Source of the DNA: Paraburkholderia madseniana
Lineage (GTDB): Bacteria; Pseudomonadota; Gammaproteobacteria; Burkholderiales; Burkholderiaceae
Direction of reading: 5' to 3'
Assembly: GCF_009690905.1 (NCBI RefSeq)
Contig: NZ_VOSW01000007.1
Location: forward strand, 84,600 to 148,599
Length of the DNA: 64,000 nt
Positions within the stretch are counted from its first letter, which is position 1; each line of letters begins with the position of its first letter. Made by a program: the position numbers and the translations under genes. Shown here one piece after another: positions 26,079 through 35,575 of this stretch. Under the pieces are notes generated by a model. The model worked only from the letters and a program-made list of their open reading frames with translations, searched no databases and had not been told where the DNA came from.

Positions 26079-28613
26079 TTAACCGTAAGCTTCGCCGATC
26101 AGATCGCGCACTGCGTCGAGCAGTGCTTCGTCGTGGAAACTGCCTTTCGCCAGATAGTAATCCGCACCCGCGTTCAGGCCGGCGCGGCGGTCCTCTTCAC
26201 GATCCTTGTACGAGACGATCATCACCGGCAGCGACTGCAGTTCCGGATCGCGCTTGATGAGCGTGACGAGTTCGATGCCGTCCATGCGCGGCATGTCGAT
26301 GTCGGTAATCACGAGGTCGAAGTGCTCGCCACGCACCGCGTTCCAGCCGTCCATGCCGTCGACGGCGATCGTCACGTCGTAGCCGCGTGTCGCCAGCAGC
26401 TTGCGTTCGAGCTCGCGCACGGTGAGCGAATCGTCGACCACCAGCACGCGGCGCGTGACGCGCCGGGCGGTGAGGGTAGCGCCGTGCTGCGTATGTTTCA
26501 GATCGCCGCCTGCGACGAGCCTTTCGACTGAGCGCAGCCAGTCGTCGACGTCCGCGATCAGCACCGGGTCGCCGTTTTCCATCAACGCGCCGGCGGTGAT
26601 GTTCCTGATCTTGCCGAGGCGCGGGTCGAGCGGCTGCACGACCAGCATGCGCTCGCCGAGAAAGCGATCGACCACCACGCCGTAGGTTTCTTCACCGTCG
26701 CCGATCACGATCAGGCTGACGGTATCGCCTTCGTTGGCGGGCGGCGCGGTGTCGAGAATCTGATGCGCGGTGACGACGCCGATGCGGCGGCCGTCGAAGG
26801 CAATGTGCTGATGGCCCTCGAGTAATTCGATATCCGCACGGCTCACGTGCAGTGTGCGGTTCACGTGCGCGAGCGGCACGGCGTACGGCTCGCCCGCGAC
26901 TTCGACGAGCAGACTGCGAATCACCGAGAGCGTGAGCGGCAACTGCAACTGCACGCGCGTGCCGACGCCGGGTTCGTGCGTGATGCGGACCGTGCCACGC
27001 ACGCGTTTGACGACGTCGTGCACCGCGTCGAGTCCGACGCCACGGCCCGACACCTCGGTGACCTGATCGCGCAACGAGAAGCCGGGCAGGAGGAGGAATT
27101 CGAGCAGCTCGGTTTCGGACAGACGCGCGGCCGTTTCCGCACTCGCCAGTTTCTTGCGAACGATCGACGCGCGCAGTGCGTCGAGATCGATGCCCGCGCC
27201 GTCGTCGGAGACGGTGATGAGCAGGGCGCCGGCGGTGTGACGTGCGTCGAGCGTGAGCGTGCCCTCTTCGGACTTGCCGCGCGCGAGACGGACCGCAGGC
27301 GCTTCGATGCCGTGGTCGATCGCGTTGCGCAGCATGTGGCCGAGCGGCGCTTCGAGCAGATCGAGGATGTCGCGGTCGACCTGAGTCGATTCGCCGACCA
27401 GTTGCCAGCGCACCTTCTTGCCGAGCGAACGCGCGACGTCGCGCACCATGCGTGCGAGACCGCTGGTGCCGTCGCCGAAAGGGCGCATGCGGCATTGCAG
27501 TGCGGCGTCGTACAGCTGTTGCGACAGATGGGTCGAGCGGCGGTCGAAGCTTTCCAGATCGGCCAGGCGCTCGGCGAGCAGGTGCTGCGATTCTGCTGTG
27601 AGGCGGCGCAGTTCTTCGAGCGCGGCGTGCGCGCGTGGATCGAGCTTCAGGTCGGCGAGCGTTTCGTGCAACTGATCCAGCGCGCGGGTGCCGTCACGTT
27701 GGACGCGTTTGACGCGCAGCATCGATTGCGCGAAGGGTTTGAGCCAGCGTGATTCGACCAGCGATTCGCCGGATAGGGAGAGCAGCCGGTCGAGGTTGTC
27801 GGCGCGTACGCGCAGCATGCGGCCGGGGTCTGTTGCTGGGGCGCTTGATTCGGTCGAGGTGGACGCGGTTGTGGTCGACGACCCGGAGGCACTTGCAGGA
27901 GCGGCCCAGGTTGCCGTGGCGGATGAAGAAGCGAATGGGGTCGCAGAGGCAGACGCAGGGGCGTTTGCCGGAGCAAACGGGGTTCCCGAGACTGGCGCGG
28001 ATGCATTTGCACTCGCGCTGGCCGGTGCGGCTGAGGCAGGTGTCGCTTCTGCGCGCAGGGCGTTGGCTAGCAGATTGAATGCAGCGTCAGCGTCGGCCGA
28101 TGCGGTTTGCGGTTTGGTAGCTACGCTGGATGCAGATGCAGAACCGTCGACGCGAGCAGGACTCACGGCAGGAGCAGAGGCAGCCGGCGGCACAGCATCC
28201 CGCCGCATTGCCACTCCATGCGGCACGACGTCCACCATCCGCGCTTGCAACGAAGCCACGCACGCACTAACCGCATCACGCGCCGACTCGTCCTCATCAT
28301 TACCGATGCGCGCAACGATATCGACCCCGCGCAGCAACTCGTCAATCCAGGCAGCATCGAGCAACGCTCGCCCTTCCTGCGCCGCGACGAAACAATCTTC
28401 CATCGCGTGCGCGAGTTCGACACCAACCTGCACACCGACGATACGCGCCGCACCCTTCAGCGAATGCGCCGCGCGCATGCAGGCCTCGAGCGCGGCGGCG
28501 TCGCGCGGTGTGCGGTCGAGGGTGAGCAGGCCGTCGTTGAGCACGCGTGCCTGGGTCCGCGCTTCTTCGCGGAAGAGATCGATCAGCGACGGGCGGCGCG
28601 GGTCGTCCGTCAT
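26079..28613 (-). CDS. wspE: CheA-type hybrid histidine kinase of the Wsp system
   Basis: An 844-aa kinase that phosphorylates WspR and WspF. The order of domains is: Hpt (about 10-115, phospho-His H50 in AAHSLKGAAR), a long Ala/Ser/Thr-rich linker (about 130-290), dimerisation and HATPase domains (N box HMLRNAIDHG, DDGAGID), a CheW-like regulatory domain, and a C-terminal receiver (LVVDDSLTVRELERK, then ITDIDMPRMDG). ATG at 28613 overlaps the wspD stop as ATGA, so the long upstream frame to 28742 is not used. The low-complexity linker is unusually long but intact. Confidence 0.93.
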   Translation of the reverse strand: MTDDPRRPSLIDLFREEARTQARVLNDGLLTLDRTPRDAAALEACMRAAHSLKGAARIVGVQVGVELAHAMEDCFVAAQEGRALLDAAWIDELLRGVDIVARIGNDEDESARDAVSACVASLQARMVDVVPHGVAMRRDAVPPAASAPAVSPARVDGSASASSVATKPQTASADADAAFNLLANALRAEATPASAAPASASANASAPVSGTPFAPANAPASASATPFASSSATATWAAPASASGSSTTTASTSTESSAPATDPGRMLRVRADNLDRLLSLSGESLVESRWLKPFAQSMLRVKRVQRDGTRALDQLHETLADLKLDPRAHAALEELRRLTAESQHLLAERLADLESFDRRSTHLSQQLYDAALQCRMRPFGDGTSGLARMVRDVARSLGKKVRWQLVGESTQVDRDILDLLEAPLGHMLRNAIDHGIEAPAVRLARGKSEEGTLTLDARHTAGALLITVSDDGAGIDLDALRASIVRKKLASAETAARLSETELLEFLLLPGFSLRDQVTEVSGRGVGLDAVHDVVKRVRGTVRITHEPGVGTRVQLQLPLTLSVIRSLLVEVAGEPYAVPLAHVNRTLHVSRADIELLEGHQHIAFDGRRIGVVTAHQILDTAPPANEGDTVSLIVIGDGEETYGVVVDRFLGERMLVVQPLDPRLGKIRNITAGALMENGDPVLIADVDDWLRSVERLVAGGDLKHTQHGATLTARRVTRRVLVVDDSLTVRELERKLLATRGYDVTIAVDGMDGWNAVRGEHFDLVITDIDMPRMDGIELVTLIKRDPELQSLPVMIVSYKDREEDRRAGLNAGADYYLAKGSFHDEALLDAVRDLIGEAYG

Positions 28614-29293
28614 CCGAGACTCCGGTTCAAGGTATCGAACAATGCATCGGCGTCGAGCAGGCCGACCGTCATGCCGCGCCACGGGGCCACGGCGCGCGTA
28701 TGCGCAGCGGCGGCTTGCGAGAGCGTCGCAGGCGGCGGGCAAAAGGTGGAGATCGCGATCCGATGCACGCCGTCGACCTGATCGACGGGCAACACCGCGT
28801 GCTCTTCGGCGCGCGAGATCACCAGCAAACGCGGAAGATCGTGACGCGCTTTATCGTCGCCTGCAGTGGTGTCGGCTTCGAACCCTAGCAGATGCGCGAG
28901 CGACAGGCACACCAGCAAGTCGCCCTGCACGTTCACCACGCCCAGCACCGCGCGATGCTGCCGATGCGGCAACGTGTGAATCGGCCGCGTCTGCACGATG
29001 CGTTTGAAGATCGGCGTGGGCAGCGCGAGCCATTCGCCGCCGATACGGAAGATGAGGAACGATTCACTTGCGCCTTGCTGATCATGTCTTTGCTGTCGCG
29101 CCGGCGTGTCAGCGTCATTCAGCGAGAGATCCACAAGCGGGATCGGACGCTCCAGCAATTTGGCCGCGGCCGCTTCGAACACAGGGCAATTCAGACAGCG
29201 CACGTATTCGACCAGCCGCTCGCACGACGAATCGCCGCGCACGCCGATGCGGTTCCAGCAATCGTCGAAGGCCACCGTGCGCTCCTCAACCAC
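28610..29293 (-). CDS. wspD: CheW-like scaffold protein of the Wsp system
   Basis: A 227-aa scaffold with a CheW domain in its C-terminal two-thirds (about 75-225: FLIFRIGGEWLALPTPIFKRIV, then GVVNVQGDLLVCLSLAHLL). The N-terminal extension has Cys24, Cys34 and Cys37. It couples the receptor array to WspE. GTG at 29293 overlaps the end of wspC and has AGGGAG upstream. A GTG at 29275 with GAGGAG upstream is an alternative start. The start is therefore uncertain by six codons; the family is not. Confidence 0.9.
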   Translation of the reverse strand: MVEERTVAFDDCWNRIGVRGDSSCERLVEYVRCLNCPVFEAAAAKLLERPIPLVDLSLNDADTPARQQRHDQQGASESFLIFRIGGEWLALPTPIFKRIVQTRPIHTLPHRQHRAVLGVVNVQGDLLVCLSLAHLLGFEADTTAGDDKARHDLPRLLVISRAEEHAVLPVDQVDGVHRIAISTFCPPPATLSQAAAAHTRAVAPWRGMTVGLLDADALFDTLNRSLG

Positions 29294-30677
29294 GTTGCGC
29301 TCCCTGTGCGCGCGACGCGCGGTCCATCAACAGACGCGCGCCGTTGCGGTCGCCTTCGAGTTCGAGCAGCGTCGCCAGATGCGCGAGCGCCTCAGCGTGC
29401 TGCGGTTCGAGATAGAGCGCCTTGCGATAGTGGCCGCGTGCGAGGTTCGTATCGCCGCTGGCGTCGGCCAGCACGCCGAGCAGATAAAACGCGTCGGCGT
29501 GCGGGGCGTGCTGTTCCAGATAGACCTTGATCGCGTTCGCGGCTTCCGTCAGACGGCCCGCGTCGGCCAGCGCGCGTGCGGCTTGCAGCGTGTCGCGTGC
29601 GGCGTTGGTCGGCGAGGTGATGGGCGGCGGCGCAAACTCGTGCGACTGCGACGCAGCTTTGGACGGTTTCGGCGTGCGTTGCGGAATACCGCTTAAAGGC
29701 GTGCGCGCAACCGGATCGGGCCACGCGAAAGGCTCGGCTGAAAACACCTGCAGCGGCGCGAGCGCGGGCACTGGCGAATGCGTCATCGCGAGTGCCGCGG
29801 CGGTGGCGAGCGACGCGGTGTGCCAGCCGTTGAGCTGCGCTTCAGCGGGCGTGGCGCGGTGGAACGCGAACGCCAAGGGGATCTTCGCCGACTGCATGCC
29901 ATAACGCATCAACAACCCGGTTTCCGAAGGACCGACGAACAGCGTGCCGTTTTCAGCCAGCACGCCGTTGAGCGCATGCAAGGCCGTCTGCTGTGCGTCG
30001 CGGTCGAAGTAAATCAGCACGTTGCGGCAGAACACGAAGTCGTAGACGCCGAGCGCCGCGGCATCGAGTTGCATCAGGTTTGCGTACGAGAACCGGACCG
30101 CGTCGACGATGCGTTGCGCGAGACGCCAGCCGTCTTCGGTGCGCGTGAAGTGGGCGTCGCGAAATGGGAACGCATTGCCGCGAAACGAGTTGCGGCTGTA
30201 CACGGCGCGCTGAGCGAGGGCCAGCGAGCGCTCGCTGATATCCATTGCGTCGATGCGCATGTGCGCGGCGTCGATGCCGGCGTCGAGCAGCGTCATCGCA
30301 ATCGTGTACGGCTCTTCGCCGGTGGAGCAGGGCAGACTCAGAATCCGCAGCGGCAGCGCGGTGCCGCGCTCGTCAAGGCGTTCGTGCGCAAGACGCGCGA
30401 GCGCCCTGAACGCGTCGGCGTCGCGATAGAACCAGGTCTCCGGCACCACCACCGTTTCGACCAGCGCCTGCACCATCGAGGGCGACGCGAACGTGGCTTC
30501 CCAGTAGTCGGCGAGCGTGGCGTCGGCGTGACCGTCCGCGCACCAGGCCGCGGCGTGCTGATCGACCGCTCGCTCGATCGACTGATGACCGAGCGATGCT
30601 GCATCGAGCCCGATGGTTCGATGCAGCAGATCGACGAAGCGTCGATAGAGCGGCGCGTTGTCGTGATGCGCGTTCAT
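29286..30677 (-). CDS. wspC: CheR-type receptor methyltransferase with TPR tail, Wsp system
   Basis: A 463-aa S-adenosylmethionine-dependent methyltransferase that methylates glutamates of WspA. The CheR part (about 5-270) has the SAM-binding LRILSLPCSTGEEPYTIAM and the FCRNVLIYFD strand. After a Pro/Ala-rich linker, the C-terminal 110 residues form tetratricopeptide-like repeats (for example FYLLGVLADASGDTNLARGHYRKALYL), as in Pseudomonas WspC. The start ATG at 30677 overlaps the wspB stop as ATGA; the frame is open to 30743 but unused. Confidence 0.93.
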   Translation of the reverse strand: MNAHHDNAPLYRRFVDLLHRTIGLDAASLGHQSIERAVDQHAAAWCADGHADATLADYWEATFASPSMVQALVETVVVPETWFYRDADAFRALARLAHERLDERGTALPLRILSLPCSTGEEPYTIAMTLLDAGIDAAHMRIDAMDISERSLALAQRAVYSRNSFRGNAFPFRDAHFTRTEDGWRLAQRIVDAVRFSYANLMQLDAAALGVYDFVFCRNVLIYFDRDAQQTALHALNGVLAENGTLFVGPSETGLLMRYGMQSAKIPLAFAFHRATPAEAQLNGWHTASLATAAALAMTHSPVPALAPLQVFSAEPFAWPDPVARTPLSGIPQRTPKPSKAASQSHEFAPPPITSPTNAARDTLQAARALADAGRLTEAANAIKVYLEQHAPHADAFYLLGVLADASGDTNLARGHYRKALYLEPQHAEALAHLATLLELEGDRNGARLLMDRASRAQGAQRG

Positions 30678-31138
30678 GCGTGCGCCTCGGGAAACAGCAG
30701 GGCTTTGACGTCGTCGGGCAGCAGATGCTCGACGCGAATCCATTGCACCAGACCGCCTGCTTCGCTTGCGACCGGGCCCAGATAGCGCGCGTTCGGCATG
30801 TCGATACCGGCGTCATGAAACGCCTCTGCGTCCAGACGGATGGTACGCGTTGCGCCTTCGAGCAGAAGCGCGAGCAGGCGCACGGTGCCCGCATGCGGAT
30901 AGCGCACCAGCACCACGCGTGTCGACATCAACTGGGCGGCGGGGCGGCCGAGCGCGAGCGCCGGCAGATCGATCACCGGCAGCGGTACGCCTTCGTGATC
31001 GAGTACGCCCGCGACCCACGACGGCGCGCCGGGAATCGTCTTCGGCGGCGACTGCGGGGTGAGCGGCATCAGACGCTCCACCTGCGTCGCGTCGATCACG
31101 TAGCGTTCGTTATCGAGCGTGAAGAGGATGAAGAGCAT
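30674..31138 (-). CDS. wspB: CheW-like scaffold protein of the Wsp system
   Basis: A 154-aa CheW-domain protein (MLFILFTLDNERYVIDATQVERLMP, then WVAGVLDHEGVPLPVIDLPAL). It links the WspA receptor to the WspE kinase. It lies 77 bases after wspA and is coupled to wspC by an ATGA overlap. Confidence 0.92.
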   Translation of the reverse strand: MLFILFTLDNERYVIDATQVERLMPLTPQSPPKTIPGAPSWVAGVLDHEGVPLPVIDLPALALGRPAAQLMSTRVVLVRYPHAGTVRLLALLLEGATRTIRLDAEAFHDAGIDMPNARYLGPVASEAGGLVQWIRVEHLLPDDVKALLFPEAHA

Positions 31139-31215
31139 CGGCTTGGGCTTGGGCTGTAGGAGAGGCGTATGGGTGGATCGGCGTCAGCGTGCTTCAGTGA
31201 ACCCGCCGCGGCGCG

Positions 31216-32847
31216 TCAGGCCACCACCTTGAAGCGGGATACGCCGGTGCGCAGGCTATTGGCGACGTGCGTCAGATCGTCGATAGCCTGAGTCGACTGG
31301 CGCAGCGATTCCGCCGTCTGCTGCGCGGCCTCCGAGAGCTGCGTCAGTGCCTGGGTAATCTGCTCGGCGCCGGTGGCTTGCGTCTGCATGCCTTCGTTGA
31401 CCATCGAGAAGCGCGGCGCGAGTTGCTGCACCTGCTGGATGATCTGCGTGAGATGGCCGCCCACGTTCTGCACGTCGAGCATGCCGCGCCGGACTTCTTC
31501 GGAGAACTTGTCCATGCCCATCACGCCCGCGGCCACCGCCGACTGGATCTCCTTGACCATCTGTTCGATGTCGTAGGTCGCCACGGCGGTTTGATCCGCG
31601 AGACGGCGAATCTCGGTCGCCACGACCGCGAAGCCGCGGCCGTATTCGCCGGCCTTTTCTGCTTCGATCGCTGCGTTCAGCGAGAGCAGGTTGGTCTGAT
31701 CCGCGACCTTGGTGATGGTGGCGACGACCTGGTTGATGTTGCTGGCCTTTTCGTTGAGGATCGCGAGCTTCGCGTTGACTGAGCCGGCCGCTTCCATCAC
31801 GAGGCGCATGGTGTCTTCCATGCGCGCGAGACCGGCGTGACCGGTGCCGGCGAGTGCGGCTGATTGGCCTGCTACTTCCGAGACCTCGTTCATCGTGCGC
31901 AGCAGATCGCGCGAGGTTGCGAAGATTTCGCGCGACGTGGCGCCGATCTCGGTGGTGGTCGCCGCGGTTTCGTTCGCGGTGGCCTGCTGTTCACGCGAGG
32001 TCGCAGCGATCTCCGTCACCGACGTGGTGACCTGAACCGCCGACTTCTGCGCCTGGCCGACCAGCGCGGTGAGCTCGTCGGTCATACGGTTAAAGCCCGC
32101 TTCGAGCGCGCCGATCTCATCCGCGCGGTTCAGTTGCAGACGTTGCGTGAGGTCGCCCGTGCGCATGACGTCGACGACTTGCAGCACCTTCGCCATCGGC
32201 GTGGTGACCGCGCGCAGCAGCCAGTAGCCGGCCAGCACGGCGGCGACGGCGGCAATCAGCAGCGTCACGAGCAGCACGATACGGGTCGTCTCGACCGAGC
32301 TGCGGATGCTTTCCGCGGCCTGGTCGGCGTAGGTCTTGTTGTCGTCGACCAGCTTGCGCAACGCGAGGCGGCCCGTTTCCCAGATCGGCGTGAGCTGCGT
32401 GCTGGAGATCCGGACGGCGCCCTCTTTCGAGGTCTGCAGGGTGGTCATCAGCGACGCCTGGATAGGCAGGTATTGCGTGTGTTGTTGCCGGAAGTCGTTG
32501 AAGAGGTCACGGTCTTCCTGACGGAAGATGGTCGCGCCGTAGTCGTTCAGCAGTTTCTGGAGCGTCTGCTGGGTCTCTTGCAAACGGGTGGTGTCGCGCT
32601 TAACGGAATCCGGGTCCGCATCGACATAGATGAGACGCTGCGTGACGGTGTAGTTCTCGAACCAGGCCGCGCGCATCGCGGTCGCGTAGTAGAGACCGGG
32701 CATCGAGTCCTGCTGCTGACTCTTCGCGTCGCGGTCGATGCCGCCGAGCTGCTCGAAAGTGACGATTGCCATTGCCAGCATCACGATCAGCACGATCCCG
32801 AAGCTGCACAGAATCCGTTGCCGGATGGTCCATTGTTTCACGCGCAC
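31216..32847 (-). CDS. wspA: Surface-sensing methyl-accepting chemotaxis protein
   Basis: A 543-aa inner-membrane chemoreceptor and first gene of the operon. It has an N-terminal helix (about 11-31), a periplasmic four-helix-bundle-like region (about 32-190), a second membrane helix (about 191-213), a HAMP domain, and a cytoplasmic signalling domain whose hairpin contains the conserved LLSLNAAIEAEKAGEYGRGFAVVATEIRRLA. WspA clusters on surface contact and drives WspE phosphorylation. All seven wsp genes are present in the order A-B-C-D-E-F-R with overlapping or very short joints. Confidence 0.92.
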   Translation of the reverse strand: MRVKQWTIRQRILCSFGIVLIVMLAMAIVTFEQLGGIDRDAKSQQQDSMPGLYYATAMRAAWFENYTVTQRLIYVDADPDSVKRDTTRLQETQQTLQKLLNDYGATIFRQEDRDLFNDFRQQHTQYLPIQASLMTTLQTSKEGAVRISSTQLTPIWETGRLALRKLVDDNKTYADQAAESIRSSVETTRIVLLVTLLIAAVAAVLAGYWLLRAVTTPMAKVLQVVDVMRTGDLTQRLQLNRADEIGALEAGFNRMTDELTALVGQAQKSAVQVTTSVTEIAATSREQQATANETAATTTEIGATSREIFATSRDLLRTMNEVSEVAGQSAALAGTGHAGLARMEDTMRLVMEAAGSVNAKLAILNEKASNINQVVATITKVADQTNLLSLNAAIEAEKAGEYGRGFAVVATEIRRLADQTAVATYDIEQMVKEIQSAVAAGVMGMDKFSEEVRRGMLDVQNVGGHLTQIIQQVQQLAPRFSMVNEGMQTQATGAEQITQALTQLSEAAQQTAESLRQSTQAIDDLTHVANSLRTGVSRFKVVA

Positions 32848-33109
32848 GCCCCTTAACTTTTTTGCTTGGGCTCGACGCCCGATGTCGACTTGTGGGTCTC
32901 GGGGTCGAAGGATCGGAAAGCTTTGCGGATCGTCGGATTTGTCCGACGGGCCATGCGGCGAATTTTACATTGATCGTGGGAATGGATGGCGGTCGGTGAG
33001 GGGGGCCGACCCAGGCGTTACACGCGTAATGCCCGGTTACCAACTGCAGCATCTATTTCCGCGCGCGCCCTACACAATCTGCTCCATGCCTGAACGGCGG
33101 GAGAGAAAC

Positions 33110-33439
33110 ATGAAAAAGATTGCTGTGGCGTTGTTGATGGTGGGGAGCCTGAGCGTGGCGGGTCAAGCGTCGGCGCATGGCAACGGCGGCGACGTGGTCG
33201 GTGCGCTGATCGGCGGTGCCGTGCTGGGCGCGGTGGTGACGTCTGTGCTGAATCCGGCGCCTGTGGTCGCTTACCAGCAGCCGGTCTATGCGCAACCGGT
33301 GTATCAGCCGGCGCCCGTGTATGCGGGGCCGCCGCCGGGATACTGCTATGACCAGTACCAGCGTGCGTACGTCGCGTGCGGTGCGCCGCCGCCCGCACAA
33401 TATGAGGAGTATCCGCAGCAGCCTCAACAGGGCTGGTAA
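33110..33439 (+). CDS. Secreted Pro/Tyr-rich glycine-zipper protein
   Basis: A 109-aa exported protein with a signal peptide ending near ASA (residue 22), a Gly/Ala-rich zipper-like segment (GGDVVGALIGGAVLGAVVTS) and a low-complexity tail of repeated QPVY/APVY units ending in PQQPQQGW. GGGAGAG precedes the ATG at 33110; the long upstream frame back to 32738 is not used. Similar small proteins are annotated as membrane or outer-membrane glycine-zipper proteins, but no function is known. Confidence 0.75.
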   Translation: MKKIAVALLMVGSLSVAGQASAHGNGGDVVGALIGGAVLGAVVTSVLNPAPVVAYQQPVYAQPVYQPAPVYAGPPPGYCYDQYQRAYVACGAPPPAQYEEYPQQPQQGW

Positions 33440-33489
33440 GGGACGTGCGGAGGCGCGCGCAGCTTCGATGCTCGCGCGCACCAGAGAAA

Positions 33490-33516
33490 AAGGCCGTCGC
33501 AGGGTGCGACGGCCTT
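33490..33516. terminator. Bidirectional intrinsic terminator
   Basis: AAGGCCGTCGCA (33490-33501) pairs perfectly with TGCGACGGCCTT (33505-33516) over a 3-nt loop. The minus strand continues into TTTTTCTC, serving the small membrane gene at 33537. The plus side ends the secreted-protein gene. Confidence 0.8.
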
Positions 33517-33536
33517 GTCTTGTTGGGTATCTCTGC

Positions 33537-33698
33537 TCAGTGCTTGTGATGCAGCCACTCCGCATAATGCGTATCGAGCCAGCGCTCGAGGCGCTCCGGC
33601 TTCGTCTTTTGGCGATAGTGGGACGCGGCCCAGATCGCCACGCCGACCACCAGCATCACCAGAGGTCCCAGCAAATAAGCCATTAACGATTCAGACAT
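33537..33698 (-). CDS. Small membrane protein, unknown function
   Basis: A 53-aa protein (MSESLMAYLLGPLVMLVVG...) with one transmembrane helix and a basic, His-rich C-terminal tail ending WLHHKH. The start at 33698 has GGAGG about six bases upstream. No family is recognised. It resembles the other tiny membrane protein at 17554 in layout, but not in sequence that I can align. Confidence 0.6.
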   Translation of the reverse strand: MSESLMAYLLGPLVMLVVGVAIWAASHYRQKTKPERLERWLDTHYAEWLHHKH

Positions 33699-33990
33699 GG
33701 GAGCCTCCGTCCCGACGTGCATCGATGCTTTAGTTTAGACGATGAACGGCGAGATAAAAGGACGCTGTGAAGGGTCGGCTGGCAGCGCGGCGGGATTGAC
33801 GTGAATGGGATTGCGGGGCGTGGTGCGGGGTGATTGAGAACCTAGTGAAGAAGGTATTTTTCTTTTTCTGGGAAGGTGCTTGCCTCGGGTCATTCTTTCT
33901 CTGTGTACCATCAAGTGTACTGTCGGCCAATGGTGAGGTAAGTAGCGGCAAGCGGCCTATTAGCTGCCGCGTTTGCCGCATCTGCCGCAC
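33699..33990. other. Left flank of the integrase, low GC
   Basis: No gene is seen. An 11-bp sequence, TCTGTGTACCA, occurs at 33900-33910 and again at 35251-35261, bracketing the integrase gene. Such GTGTACC repeats are common beside P4-type integrases and may be recombinase arm sites. Confidence 0.35.
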
Positions 33991-35202
33991 TTAGCCGATC
34001 ACGCCGTGCCGGCTGTTCTCGATCTGGGCGTCGACAAAATTCGCCCACAGTTGCAAGGTCCGACGCCGTTCCGCGGCGTGCTCAGCGTGATGACCTCCAT
34101 CCGTGGCGTCCTTGACGGTATGCGCCAGCGCATTCTCAATCACGTCCACAGACTGCCCCATCTCGCGCAAGTGGGTCGCCGTAGTGCGTCGAAAGTCATG
34201 TAGGACGAAATGCTCGACGTCGAGCCCGAGCGATTTGACGGCTTGATTGAGCGTGCTCTTCGCGATCGGCCGGTCGTCGCCTCTGACACTCGGGAATACG
34301 AAATTCCGGCTGGTTTTCGTGTCCTGAAGCTCGCGAAGCATAGCGACCGCCTGATGCGAGAGATGCACCACATGCTTACGGTCCTTATTCATGCGCTCAG
34401 CCGGGATCGTCCATCGTGCTGCGTCAAGGTTGAATTCGGACCAGGCCGCCTCGATGAGGTCCGATTTCCGCACCATCGTCAGCACCAGCAGGTGTAAAGC
34501 CAATTTCAGCGGGCGTCGAATGTTCGATGCGTAGATCGCGCGGAGCGTGGCGCCTATTTCGTCAGGATCGAGCACGCGGGTGCGGCTGTCCGGTGTCGCG
34601 ATGAAGCGTGCCGGGATGAGTTCTGCCGGATTGGTCGTGGCGAGTTGCCGGGCGATCAGATACTCATAGAGCCGCTTGACGGCGTTGCGCGTGTGGAGCG
34701 CCATCTTGGGCGAGCCGCGGCTTTTGATCTGATCGCATATCGCGCGGATATCGTCGTCCGTCACGGCTTTGATCGGCTTGGCGCCGATGGCAGGAAGGAC
34801 GTCTTTTTCGAGTGCGCGCCGCGTGGTGCGCTGATATTCCGCCGACTTGCCGGCCATCTCCGTCGCGAGATAAAGCTCAGCGCCTTCGCGCAGTACCTCT
34901 GCCTTGCTTTCCGCACCGCGATCGCGACGCGCCGTCGCCACCGGCGAGACGCCGCTCGCGACCATCTCCGCGTACTTCTGCGCCTTGGCGCGCGCGACCC
35001 GCAGCGAAATCATCCGGTAATCGCCGATCGTCACGAGCGGCTGGCGCTTGCCGTTCAGCGAATAGCGGAAGCGCCAGACTTTGGTGCCCGTCGTCATGAT
35101 TTCGATGACGAGGCCGTTGCCGTCTGCGACGCAATACCGGGTGGCGCGCGGTTCGAGAGCGCGGATCTGCGCTTCGGTGAGCGGGGTGGCTAGTTTTGGC
35201 AT
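33991..35202 (-). CDS. P4/SGI1-type tyrosine recombinase (integrase), probably inactive
   Basis: A 403-aa integrase with the N-terminal DUF4102-type arm-binding domain (about 1-95), a SAM-like core-binding domain (about 105-190) and the catalytic domain (about 205-390). Arg245 (LTMVRKSD), His335 and Arg338 (LHDFRRT) and His361 (LAHTVK) are in place. The catalytic tyrosine is not. Where family members read something like GVYNRAEYA, this protein has GGHHAEHA (369-376), with no tyrosine nearby. The gene starts 177 bases from a copy of the mnmE 3' end, the position expected for an element that targets mnmE. It was probably once active and is now decayed. Confidence 0.85.
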   Translation of the reverse strand: MPKLATPLTEAQIRALEPRATRYCVADGNGLVIEIMTTGTKVWRFRYSLNGKRQPLVTIGDYRMISLRVARAKAQKYAEMVASGVSPVATARRDRGAESKAEVLREGAELYLATEMAGKSAEYQRTTRRALEKDVLPAIGAKPIKAVTDDDIRAICDQIKSRGSPKMALHTRNAVKRLYEYLIARQLATTNPAELIPARFIATPDSRTRVLDPDEIGATLRAIYASNIRRPLKLALHLLVLTMVRKSDLIEAAWSEFNLDAARWTIPAERMNKDRKHVVHLSHQAVAMLRELQDTKTSRNFVFPSVRGDDRPIAKSTLNQAVKSLGLDVEHFVLHDFRRTTATHLREMGQSVDVIENALAHTVKDATDGGHHAEHAAERRRTLQLWANFVDAQIENSRHGVIG

Positions 35203-35250
35203 GGCGGATCGTTTGATACACGGACAGCGGGGATTTTAAACCGGTTGTCT

Positions 35251-35261
35251 TCTGTGTACCA
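35251..35261. repeat. Short repeat bracketing the integrase gene
   Basis: TCTGTGTACCA here is identical to 33900-33910. It lies 49 bases upstream of the integrase start, so it could be an integrase arm or operator site. The length is too short to be sure. Confidence 0.35.
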
Positions 35262-35378
35262 AAGAAATGTGGGGATTTGGGTCAACAGAAGGCGTTATAG
35301 AGGCCTTCAGAAGACTTCGGGAAAAGTCCATATTAGGCATACCGAATAAGGCTTTCGCGAAAAAATGGCCAACCCTTT

Positions 35379-35447
35379 CTACTTGTCGATGAAAAACCGG
35401 CTGAAAATCACGCCGAGTAGGTTGTCCGAACTGAATTCCCCAGTCGA
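35379..35447 (-). repeat. Duplicated, diverged mnmE 3' end (att site)
   Basis: On the minus strand these bases encode, in the mnmE frame, [15 protein letters not shown] and then FFIDK-stop. The real gene ends [15 protein letters not shown] and FCIGK-stop. Nineteen bases are identical (35393-35411 and 36696-36714). The copy has lost the Cys and Gly of the essential C-terminal motif and has a small deletion upstream. It is the footprint left when a mobile element inserts into the 3' end of mnmE and restores it, as known for SGI1. Confidence 0.8.
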
Positions 35448-35575
35448 GCGACTGAGACATCAAGCGGTATGAGGCGGCAACTTGCTTGCGGCTATCGATG
35501 GACACAGGTAAGGGAACCCGGATTTCGCGCCGTCGAGCTAGGCGCGGTTTGATCGTCAGCCATCAAGGTTGCGTT

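Noticed and set aside
33900..35261. TCTGTGTACCA pair as true att sites of the integrase
   Set aside because: Only 11 bases and not within a gene end; the mnmE 3' end duplication is a much better attachment-site candidate. Kept only as a possible arm site.
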